Below, one piece after another: positions 42,180 through 48,650 of a stretch of DNA of 48,650 bases. A program made the translations under genes and the position numbers. Location of the stretch: contig JAGRGP010000004.1 in assembly GCA_020445415.1 (NCBI GenBank), forward strand, positions 1 through 48,650, in the 5' to 3' direction. Source of the DNA: Gammaproteobacteria bacterium. Lineage in GTDB: Bacteria > Pseudomonadota > Gammaproteobacteria > Chromatiales > Chromatiaceae. Position 1 is the stretch's first letter, and every line of letters starts with the position of its first letter. The notes below the pieces were generated by a model. The model searched no databases, was not told the origin of the DNA, and worked only from the letters and a program-made list of their open reading frames with translations.

Positions 42180-44426
42180 GTGGCTGATGAGAAAAAATTT
42201 GCCGGGTATATCTGTTCGGGATGTGGCATTGGTGAGCGGTTGGATGTGGCACAACTGGAAAACATCGCCACTCGTGAAGGAAAGATGGCATCCTGCCAAA
42301 CCCATGAAATGCTGTGTAGCGGCGAGGGTGTGCAGGCAATTCGAGACGATATCGCTTCAGGTGCGACCCATATCATGATCGCCGCCTGTTCCCGCCGCGC
42401 CAAGGTGGAAGCATTCAATTTCACCAGCGTGGCAATGTCCCGCGCCAATCTGCGGGAGGGCGTGATCTGGGTCCGTCCGGACACCGATGAAAATCGCGAG
42501 ACTACCCAGGAGATGGCCGAGGACTACATTCGGATGGCCTGTGCCGAAGTGAAGTTCATGAATCAGCCGACAGCCTCCGGCGAACAGCCACTGAACAAGA
42601 ACATCCTTGTGGTTGGTGGTGGAATCACCGGCATGGCGGCCGCCCTGGAATCCGCGGCTGCCGGTTACCCGGTACACATCGTCGAGAAAAGCCATAGCCT
42701 AGGTGGGCATGCCGCGGGCTACTACAAATCGATTCCGCGCCGTTCACCCTATTCCGACCCCGAAGATACGGGGGTAGAACAGATGGTAGCGGATATCCAG
42801 GCGAACGGCCGCATTACCGTCCATCTCAACAGCACCCTGGCCAAGACAACCGGTGCCCCCGGTAGATTCGTCGCCGAGATCGTAACCGAGTCCGGCGGTT
42901 CCACCACGGAGACCTTTGGCGCCATTATCCAGGCAACCGGATTTACGTTGTTCGATCCCAGTGAGCTCGACCAGTATGGGTACGGCAACAGCCCGGATAT
43001 CGTCACCAACGAAGAACTGGAAAAACTGGCCAAGGCCGCCGCCGGAAATCCTATCGCGCGGCCCTCGGACGGCAAGGTGGTACGCTCCGTCGCCTTTCTC
43101 CAGAACGTCGGGCAAAACTCGAAAGAGAAGGGGCACCTGCCCTACCATTCGGGGATCGGTGATCTGGTCGCTATCAAGCAGGCCATGTACTTCAAGGAGT
43201 TGAACGGAGACTGCGATACCACTCTTCTGTTCGACAATCTGCGGACACCCGGCGCCGGTGGTGAGGACTTCTACCGGGCCGGCCAAGAAAAGATGATCAC
43301 CTTCTCGAAGGGCCGGGTAACCGAGGTTGTTACCGGCAAGGATTTGGTGGTCAAGTTTCGAGACCTTATTCTAAACGACGAGGTCAGCATACCTTGCGAC
43401 ATGGTGGTACTGGACGTCGGTATGGTGCCAAATACCGGCCCGGACCCCTATGCCCAGCTTGCGGTGGAAGAGGCGGAGGACGAAGAAGAGCGGGAGAAAG
43501 CCCGGGCGATTTTGGCCAACGCGCCACCTTCAATCCTCAATCTTGATTACCGCCAGGGTACCGACCTGCCGCATCTGAAGAACGGCTTTACCGATTCGCA
43601 TTTTATCTGCTTTCCTTACGAAACCCGCCGCACCGGCATCTACGCCGCGGGACCACAGCGCCGCCCGATGGACATGCGCCAGGCCACCGATGACGCGGCG
43701 GGAGCGGCGATGAAGGCGATCCAGGCGGCGGAAAATGCCGGAAGAGGCATGGCTGCCCATCCCCGGGCCGGCGATCTTTCGTTTCCAAGATTTCGCAAGG
43801 AGGGTTGCACCCAATGTAAACGCTGCACGGTGGAATGCCCGTTTGGGGCAATCAACGAGGACGAACAGCGCTATCCGGTGTTTAATGAATCGCGCTGCCG
43901 CCGCTGCGGTACTTGCATGGGAGCTTGCCCGGTACGGGTAATCTCTTTCGAGAACTACTCTATCGATTCCGTTGGCCAACAAATCAAAAACGTCAACGTA
44001 CCCGAAGAATTTGACGAAAAACCCCGCATCTTGGTACTGGCCTGCGAAAATGATGCCTATCCGGCACTGGATCAAGCTGCCATGAACGGCATGGAGATTA
44101 ATCCCTGGGCGCGGGTAATACCGGTGCGCTGCCTGGGTTCGGTTAGCCTCTCGTGGATCACCGATTCCCTGAATAACGGTTACGACGGTATCGTGCTGCT
44201 GGGCTGCAGCAAGGGGGACGATTATCAGTGCCACTTCGTACGCGGCTCGGCAATGGCCCATGAGCGCATGAGCAAGGTTGGAGACACACTTCAATCCCTT
44301 AACCTGGAACCGGAGCGGGTGAAGGTATACGAGGTAGCGATCACCGATATCGAGCGCGCACCCAAGCTGATCAATGATATGGCTGAAACGGTCAGTAAGA
44401 TCGGCCTGAGTCCGTTCAAGTTCTGA
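42180..44426 (+). CDS. qmoB: QmoB: HdrA/MvhD-like iron-sulfur flavoprotein
   Basis: A 748-residue protein. An N-terminal part with C-S-G-C-G-I near residue 12 precedes the FAD domain (V-V-G-G-G-I-T-G-M near residue 143). A two-cluster ferredoxin segment follows (C-T-Q-C-K-R-C-T-V-E-C-P near 543 and C-R-R-C-G-T-C-M-G-A-C-P near 573). The end is an MvhD/FlpD-like domain (about 615-735) with L-L-G-C-S-K-G-D-D-Y-Q-C-H-F. This HdrA-plus-MvhD fusion is the QmoB architecture. The GTG start follows GGAGGG closely. A 117-base gap with a short leader frame separates it from hdrC. Confidence 0.94.
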   Translation: MADEKKFAGYICSGCGIGERLDVAQLENIATREGKMASCQTHEMLCSGEGVQAIRDDIASGATHIMIAACSRRAKVEAFNFTSVAMSRANLREGVIWVRPDTDENRETTQEMAEDYIRMACAEVKFMNQPTASGEQPLNKNILVVGGGITGMAAALESAAAGYPVHIVEKSHSLGGHAAGYYKSIPRRSPYSDPEDTGVEQMVADIQANGRITVHLNSTLAKTTGAPGRFVAEIVTESGGSTTETFGAIIQATGFTLFDPSELDQYGYGNSPDIVTNEELEKLAKAAAGNPIARPSDGKVVRSVAFLQNVGQNSKEKGHLPYHSGIGDLVAIKQAMYFKELNGDCDTTLLFDNLRTPGAGGEDFYRAGQEKMITFSKGRVTEVVTGKDLVVKFRDLILNDEVSIPCDMVVLDVGMVPNTGPDPYAQLAVEEAEDEEEREKARAILANAPPSILNLDYRQGTDLPHLKNGFTDSHFICFPYETRRTGIYAAGPQRRPMDMRQATDDAAGAAMKAIQAAENAGRGMAAHPRAGDLSFPRFRKEGCTQCKRCTVECPFGAINEDEQRYPVFNESRCRRCGTCMGACPVRVISFENYSIDSVGQQIKNVNVPEEFDEKPRILVLACENDAYPALDQAAMNGMEINPWARVIPVRCLGSVSLSWITDSLNNGYDGIVLLGCSKGDDYQCHFVRGSAMAHERMSKVGDTLQSLNLEPERVKVYEVAITDIERAPKLINDMAETVSKIGLSPFKF

Positions 44427-44508
44427 ATTTGGATGGAATGCGGACGGCGGCCAACCTGACGGCGGCCCGCCAGACGAAACAACTGCGATTTGTGGGGTGG
44501 AAATAACT

Positions 44509-44547
44509 ATGTCCCCTGATACCCTACAAAGGGAGCCTGAGAAATGA
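44509..44547 (+). CDS. 12-codon leader frame coupled to hdrC
   Basis: ATG at 44509 follows GGGGTGG nine bases away and encodes M-S-P-D-T-L-Q-R-E-P-E-K. Its stop overlaps the hdrC start (ATGA at 44544-44547). The frame itself contains the Shine-Dalgarno GGGAG of hdrC, so translation of the leader could help or hinder hdrC initiation. It may be chance. Confidence 0.25.
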   Translation: MSPDTLQREPEK

Positions 44548-45170
44548 GTGACTTGAACACCGCAATGATCGAGCAATATCGCAGCAACTTCCTGCGGGAG
44601 GTCGAAGCGAACGTGGAAGAGGGTCAGTGGGTAAAGATGTGCATGCAGTGTGGCGTGTGCGCCGGTTCATGTCCCCTGGGTAATGCCTGGGAACATCCAC
44701 CCCAAGAAATCTTTATGATGATCCGAGCCGGAAAACGCGAGGAGGTATTGGGTTCTGAATCCATGTGGATGTGCACCTCCTGCTACAACTGCATCGCGCG
44801 CTGTCCACGGGGGTTGCCCATTACCCACATCATGCATGGCCTGGCGCACTACGCGAAGCGGTTGGGGCTGGTGCCAAAAAATCAGCCGACACAAAAGTTC
44901 GCGCAGATGTTTTGGGAGAACCTCACCAAGAAAGGGCGGGTAAACGAGCTCAAGCTAGGCATCAGTCTTTACTTCATGGATGGCTTTGGCCAAGGCGTGA
45001 AGAACGCCATGGCGAATCAAAAGTTGGGTATGAACATGCTTAAGGCCAAGCGCATGAGTGTCAGCGAGGCCTGGGGCGGGCACAAGGTGAAAGACCTGTC
45101 GGGATTCCAGAAAGTAATCGCTAAGGCACAGCAACTGGAAGACGAACGCATTGCCAAAAACAGCAAATAG
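44544..45170 (+). CDS. hdrC: HdrC-like iron-sulfur subunit
   Basis: A 208-residue protein with two [4Fe-4S] motifs, C-M-Q-C-G-V-C-A-G-S-C-P near residue 33 and C-T-S-C-Y-N-C-I-A-R-C-P near residue 77. It matches heterodisulfide reductase subunit C. In this cluster HdrC and HdrB replace QmoC, whose own HdrC-like part is fused to a membrane cytochrome b. Here no membrane segment is present in any of the four proteins, so contact with quinone must go through another partner or through peripheral association. The ATG follows GGGAG. hdrB begins 13 bases after its stop. Confidence 0.94.
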   Translation: MSDLNTAMIEQYRSNFLREVEANVEEGQWVKMCMQCGVCAGSCPLGNAWEHPPQEIFMMIRAGKREEVLGSESMWMCTSCYNCIARCPRGLPITHIMHGLAHYAKRLGLVPKNQPTQKFAQMFWENLTKKGRVNELKLGISLYFMDGFGQGVKNAMANQKLGMNMLKAKRMSVSEAWGGHKVKDLSGFQKVIAKAQQLEDERIAKNSK

Positions 45171-45183
45171 AGGAACACCCAAA

Positions 45184-46083
45184 ATGGCTAAGAAAGAGTA
45201 CTCCTTCTACCCCGGATGTTCCTCGCAAAAGGGAGCATCGTCATCCAACATGCAAAAATCCGTCGAGACCATGTGCGAGGAACTCGACGTCAAACTCAAC
45301 CAGATCCCTGACTGGAACTGCTGCGCCGCCTCCATTGGCTACGCCGGTGGAGGGGAGTTACCGCGGTTGACCCTGTCAGCCCGCAACATCGCTCTCTCCG
45401 AACAGCATAATGCCGGCCAAGACATCGTAGCGACTTGCGCCGCTTGCTGGCTAGCCACCCGCGAGGCAAAAGAGCGGTTCGAGGAAAACAGCAGCCTGCT
45501 CGCCGAGGCCAATCAGGCGCTCGCCGAGGCGGGCCTAAAACTGAAAAACGAAACTCCAGTCAGGCATATGGTCGAGGTACTGATTGAGGATCTCGGATAC
45601 GAAACCATCGGCTCCAAGGTCAAGCGTCCCTTGGAGGGAATAAAGATCGCCGGTTACGTTGGCTGCCAGACCAACCGGCCATTTGGTATCGATGGCGAAT
45701 CGTTTGAAAACCCCATGTACCTCGACAAACTGGTCGAGACAGTCGGCGGGGACCCGATCAAGGGATACGACAAGAAAGTCCAGTGCTGCGGGGGTGCCCT
45801 TGCCTTTTCCGAACCAGAAAAGTCTCAGGATATGATCAAGGGCATTATTGAATCCGCTTACGACAGCGCCGCGGATCTGATCGTGACCCCCTGCCCGGTT
45901 TGTCAGATGAATGTCGAAGTCTACCAAGACCAGATCAACGCCCGGCACGGCACTAAATTCAGCATGCCGGTCGTCTACTATAGCCAGCTGATGGACGTTG
46001 CTTTTGGCCGTTCGGCCAAGGACGCGGCCCTGGACCAACAGATAATCAAGGCTAAAAAGCTGGAAGATATCGCCAACAAATAG
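45184..46083 (+). CDS. hdrB: HdrB-like subunit with two CCG domains
   Basis: A 299-residue protein with two cysteine-rich CCG domains, which in methanogen HdrB bind the two noncubane [4Fe-4S] clusters. The first domain has Y-P-G-C-S-S, W-N-C-C-A-A-S and C-A-A-C-W. The second has G-C-Q-T-N-R, Q-C-C-G-G-A and C-P-V-C-Q-M-N. It is the last gene of qmoAB-hdrCB. The start is the ATG at 45184 after GAGGAA; the frame is open 33 bases upstream, overlapping hdrC. A strong terminator follows 34 bases after the stop. Confidence 0.94.
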   Translation: MAKKEYSFYPGCSSQKGASSSNMQKSVETMCEELDVKLNQIPDWNCCAASIGYAGGGELPRLTLSARNIALSEQHNAGQDIVATCAACWLATREAKERFEENSSLLAEANQALAEAGLKLKNETPVRHMVEVLIEDLGYETIGSKVKRPLEGIKIAGYVGCQTNRPFGIDGESFENPMYLDKLVETVGGDPIKGYDKKVQCCGGALAFSEPEKSQDMIKGIIESAYDSAADLIVTPCPVCQMNVEVYQDQINARHGTKFSMPVVYYSQLMDVAFGRSAKDAALDQQIIKAKKLEDIANK

Positions 46084-46116
46084 AATTTCTTATAACCTGT
46101 CGGTAGCCAAACCGCT

Positions 46117-46139
46117 AGCCCTCTTCGGAGGGCTTTTTT
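46117..46139 (+). terminator. Intrinsic terminator of qmoAB-hdrCB
   Basis: Stem AGCCCTC/GAGGGCT (46117-46123 with 46128-46134), stable TTCG tetraloop, and a run of six T. It ends the qmo operon and separates it from glucokinase. Confidence 0.96.
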
Positions 46140-46253
46140 ACCTGCGAGGTGGGGCTAGTACCGGCAGGGATGAAAAGGGGGCACTTCTCTGCCAAGGTTC
46201 TACCCGTCGCTACAGACGCTAGGGGGCTTGCTCGCCCGGAGGGGGGACTCGAC

Positions 46254-47246
46254 ATGCGGATCTTGACCGGTGACATCGGCGGCACCAATAGTCGGCTGGC
46301 AGTGGCCACATCAATAGAAGGCAGGCTCGAACTATCCCACGAACGTCGTTATCCCAGTATGGAACACCACAGTCTCCAGGATATCTTGGAGCACTACCTC
46401 GCCCACCTCGGGGAACCCATGGAAGGGGCTGCGCTCGGGCTACCCGGGCCAGTCGCAAATGGGCATTGCGACGTCACGAATCTCCCCTGGGTCGTAGACG
46501 CGCGGACGCTGGAAGCGGATACCGGTATTTCTCGCATTGTTCTGCTCAACGATCTCGAAGCCGCGGCATGGGGCATTGACTCGCTTTCTAAAGAGGCGCT
46601 TTTCGTGCTGCAACCCGGAGCATCCGGCAGCCAGGGAAACCGTTCGGTAATCGCGGCGGGCACCGGACTTGGCGAGGCAGGCATGTATTGGGATGGATCA
46701 AGGCACCATCCCTTCGCTACCGAGGGAGGGCACGCAAGTTTTGCCCCCCGCAGCGATCTGGAAGTAGATCTGTTGCGCTGGCTCGAGCCCCGCTATGGCC
46801 AGGTGAGTTGGGAACGGCTGGTGTCCGGTCCGGGCTTGGTGCACATCTTCGAATTCCTATCCAGACACCGGGGCATTGCCCAGCCCGCCGGGTTGCAGCA
46901 GGCGATGAAGCACGGAGACCCGGCCGCCGCCATCGCTCAAGCCGCAAACAACCATGAGTCGCCAACCTGTATCGAGGCCATGGAGTTGTTTTGTAGCCTC
47001 TATGGCGCCGAGGCAGGTAATCAAGCTCTAAAGCTAATGGCAACTGGCGGTGTTTACGTCGGGGGAGGCATCGCACCCAAGATCCTTGCCTGGTTGCAGC
47101 GGCCCGCCTTTCTGGAGGCATTCCGGGACAAAGGGAAGATGCAAGGGCTGATGGAAAAGATTCCCGTCAGTATCATCCTCGACGATCGTACCGCGCTCTA
47201 CGGACCGGCCCGTAAATGGTTCGCTGAATCAGCCCCAGACCACTGA
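46254..47246 (+). CDS. glk: Glucokinase
   Basis: A 330-residue ATP-dependent glucokinase of the E. coli Glk type, which feeds glucose into glycolysis or storage. The phosphate-1 motif is T-G-D-I-G-G-T-N-S-R-L-A near residue 6, L-N-D-L-E-A-A-A-W-G near residue 98 holds the catalytic Asp, and A-G-T-G-L-G-E-A-G near residue 141 follows. The substrate-binding E-G-G-H-A-S-F-A-P segment is present. I place the start at the ATG 46254 after GGAGGGGG; the frame is open 105 bases further but that part overlaps no conserved sequence. It lies between the qmo terminator and ykgJ and is convergent with the latter. Confidence 0.94.
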   Translation: MRILTGDIGGTNSRLAVATSIEGRLELSHERRYPSMEHHSLQDILEHYLAHLGEPMEGAALGLPGPVANGHCDVTNLPWVVDARTLEADTGISRIVLLNDLEAAAWGIDSLSKEALFVLQPGASGSQGNRSVIAAGTGLGEAGMYWDGSRHHPFATEGGHASFAPRSDLEVDLLRWLEPRYGQVSWERLVSGPGLVHIFEFLSRHRGIAQPAGLQQAMKHGDPAAAIAQAANNHESPTCIEAMELFCSLYGAEAGNQALKLMATGGVYVGGGIAPKILAWLQRPAFLEAFRDKGKMQGLMEKIPVSIILDDRTALYGPARKWFAESAPDH

Positions 47247-47287
47247 GTTCCGCCAGGAACCGCCGCCTACCGGCAGTCAATGTAGGC

Positions 47288-48172
47288 TTACAAATCCTTG
47301 TATTTTTCGTCCTCTTCCTGTTGCTGCCTGGCTATTTCCGCCTGCCGGCGAGCGTCCCATACATCTTGCCTGCGGCTTACCCGCTCTTGCCAGGCACCTT
47401 CCTTTTCCTGGATGGTGCGCTCTCCGAAAAAGACCTGTCTCATAAAACGGACACCAAACTGCATCAGTGAAAGATCTTCTTTTTCGAAAACTTCGTAGGC
47501 CGATTCTTCGAGCTCGTAGGTTTTCTTAAAGCTGTCACTCAGAACAAAGCGCCGGAAACGATCCATGTCGTAAGAGCACATAAAGAACATCTGCAACGTT
47601 GCCTCCGGCGGTCGGCCAACCGTGGGCCCCATTGAGCGGCGCTTCAACATGAGTTGCAACCACTCTCGATTCATTTCGTCATAAGGGGCGGTTTGTTGGT
47701 CGGTCAGATATTCCGCAACGCTTTGCTCTTGCGCCTCCTCGTGCCCCTTACAGTGCTCCTCTTTGACCAGAAAATAATGGGTTTCGTCGGTCTTGCTGCC
47801 AGATGCCAACATGGACATATGCCCCAAGGGATAGTAACGGCAAGCAGTAGGCCGATCGGTATAGACACTGCATCCCGCTTCGCAAAGAAATCGGCAGGCG
47901 CCTTGATCATCTGTCTTGAGCTTTACTCCGGGCAGCCCCTCTTTATCCATGCGAAACGGTACGGTGTGATCCTTTAGAAACTCGGTCGCGCTCTTTCCCA
48001 GCCGGTCCTTGAGCCTGATGATGTCATATGGAGTCAGCGTGATGTCCGCCTTTTTACAGCAGGCATTGAAACAAGAAATGCCCGTATGGCAGCGAAATTT
48101 GAGCAGGGACCCCAGCTCCAGCATTTTCGGAATCAGATTGCTTTCGAAAGGTAGATCAAATTTTTCACTCAT
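47288..48172 (-). CDS. YkgJ-family cysteine cluster protein
   Basis: A 294-residue protein of the YkgJ/CxxCxxCC family, described as putative zinc- or iron-chelating. The N-terminal cluster region has C-H-T-G-I-S-C-F-N-A-C-C near residue 28, then C-R-F-L-C-E-A-G-C-S-V-Y and the family hallmark R-P-T-A-C-R-Y-Y-P near residue 106. The C-terminal part is helical and charged (E-K-E-G-A-W-Q-E-R), with a tail of Gln and Glu. The ATG follows AGGAG by six bases. It lies just downstream of aprA on the same strand but beyond a strong terminator, so it has its own promoter. The link to APS reductase is positional only. Confidence 0.87.
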   Translation of the reverse strand: MSEKFDLPFESNLIPKMLELGSLLKFRCHTGISCFNACCKKADITLTPYDIIRLKDRLGKSATEFLKDHTVPFRMDKEGLPGVKLKTDDQGACRFLCEAGCSVYTDRPTACRYYPLGHMSMLASGSKTDETHYFLVKEEHCKGHEEAQEQSVAEYLTDQQTAPYDEMNREWLQLMLKRRSMGPTVGRPPEATLQMFFMCSYDMDRFRRFVLSDSFKKTYELEESAYEVFEKEDLSLMQFGVRFMRQVFFGERTIQEKEGAWQERVSRRQDVWDARRQAEIARQQQEEDEKYKDL

Positions 48173-48396
48173 GGTTATCTCCTGAGGTCGTCCAGCATTA
48201 TCTGGTGAGTCCGAACCCTATCCGGCTTGACCCTCCGATGACGACCGTCGCTGCCACTTATGCTGACACAGACAGGTGCCGATAAAAACCGGCTGCCAGG
48301 CGGGTTGACGAGCTTACCTACCGATTGGGGAAGGGCAATCTTACTGGGGGACCAGAGCAGAGTCTCTGGGTCAGACTAACAAATGCCCAGGCTTGG

Positions 48397-48427
48397 AAAA
48401 AAAGCCCGGGCACTTGACAGTGCCCGG
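48397..48427 (-). terminator. Intrinsic terminator of aprA
   Basis: Stem CCGGGCAC/GTGCCCGG (48406-48413 with 48420-48427), six-base loop, and seven T on the minus strand. It begins 31 bases past the aprA stop, so aprA is the last gene of its operon. Confidence 0.94.
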
Positions 48428-48458
48428 ACGCTATCAGGCCATCAGGCCCCGGATCTCT

Positions 48459-48650
48459 CTACTTGAACAGCTTGGACTTATCGACCAGATCCACATGGGC
48501 ACGCTTGAAAACGGTCCACTGCTTGGTCTCCTTGTCATAGATGGAATTGACGAAGCAGTGCCAGTTCTCCTCGTCCACGAAGTTCTTGTCCATCCGGTAG
48601 TAGAATCCAGGATAACGGGACTCCTCGCGGAACTGGATGTGCTTCATGTG
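48459..48650 (-). CDS. aprA: Adenylylsulfate reductase alpha subunit, C-terminal end (5' part outside the window)
   Basis: The last 63 residues of AprA, the FAD subunit of dissimilatory APS reductase. The visible start of the fragment, H-M-K-H-I-Q-F-R-E-E-S-R-Y-P-G-F-Y-Y-R, and F-V-N-S near the middle are highly characteristic of AprA. The remaining part of the roughly 620-residue protein lies to the right. In sulfur oxidisers the enzyme runs from sulfite plus AMP to APS. It faces qmoAB-hdrCB across glk and ykgJ, not in one operon with it. Direction of catalysis is inferred from the Hdr-type companion genes. Confidence 0.92.
   Translation of the reverse strand, partial: HMKHIQFREESRYPGFYYRMDKNFVDEENWHCFVNSIYDKETKQWTVFKRAHVDLVDKSKLFK

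Noticed and set aside
43530-44576. A 348-codon minus-strand ORF opposite qmoB
   Set aside because: Antisense of the QmoB ferredoxin and MvhD-like domains; no ribosome site and no motif.

Overview
The window reads as a chromosomal segment of a sulfur-oxidising gammaproteobacterium. The best markers are the C-terminus of dissimilatory adenylylsulfate (APS) reductase alpha subunit (aprA, right edge) and a complete qmoA-qmoB-hdrC-hdrB cluster. This is the electron-transfer module found in sulfur oxidisers in which HdrC and HdrB stand in for QmoC. The housekeeping genes (engB next to polA, ubiK, yifB/comM, yheS, pilU, ycgL, djlA) are gammaproteobacterial in type. Coding density is high. I saw no insertion sequence, prophage, CRISPR array, tRNA or rRNA.

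Layout. (1) 1-2186, plus strand: end of inorganic pyrophosphatase, a YfcE-type phosphodiesterase, moaC and engB. (2) 2187-5280: polA converges on engB. The gap carries a minus-strand terminator preceded by three more hairpins, a good candidate small RNA at the locus that holds Spot 42 in enterics and ErsA in Pseudomonas. (3) 5392-12037: a type II haloacid dehalogenase, then a cyclic-di-GMP block. That block has a MASE1-PAS-GGDEF-EAL protein behind a structured leader, a diguanylate cyclase with an N-terminal diiron ODP/metallo-beta-lactamase domain, a second diguanylate cyclase translationally coupled to it, and a small DUF4124 protein. (4) 12095-14101: glnK-amtB with a terminator, a near-consensus sigma-54 promoter and an NtrC-type palindrome upstream. 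(5) 14102-15950: ubiK and yifB/comM. (6) 16007-23042, minus strand: a compact seven-gene arn operon for L-Ara4N modification of lipid A, with arnA split into two genes and a single ArnE/F-like flippase subunit. (7) 23220-31129: yheS, an orphan gene, a DUF364 protein, rubredoxin, pilU, glgP and ycgL. (8) 31388-36279, minus strand: djlA, a CbiM-like permease, a Rieske protein, a ketohexokinase-like PfkB kinase, and a coiled-coil membrane protein with a SUMF1 domain. (9) 36673-40562: gamma-glutamyltransferase, an HU-like protein with a histone-H1-like tail, a retropepsin-like protease and mlaC. (10) 40857-48650: qmoAB-hdrCB ending in a strong terminator, glucokinase, a YkgJ-family protein, and aprA arriving from the right.

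How the genes fit together. AprA with QmoAB-HdrCB would oxidise sulfite to APS and pass electrons to the quinone pool. GlgP, Glk and the ketohexokinase-like protein point to use of stored polyglucose and sugars. GlnK-AmtB under sigma-54/NtrC control marks nitrogen-limitation sensing. The arn operon alters surface charge, and MlaC maintains outer-membrane lipid asymmetry. The ODP-GGDEF protein could couple oxygen or redox state to cyclic di-GMP, which would suit an organism living at an oxic/sulfidic interface. All functions are inferred by reading the sequence; no database search was run.
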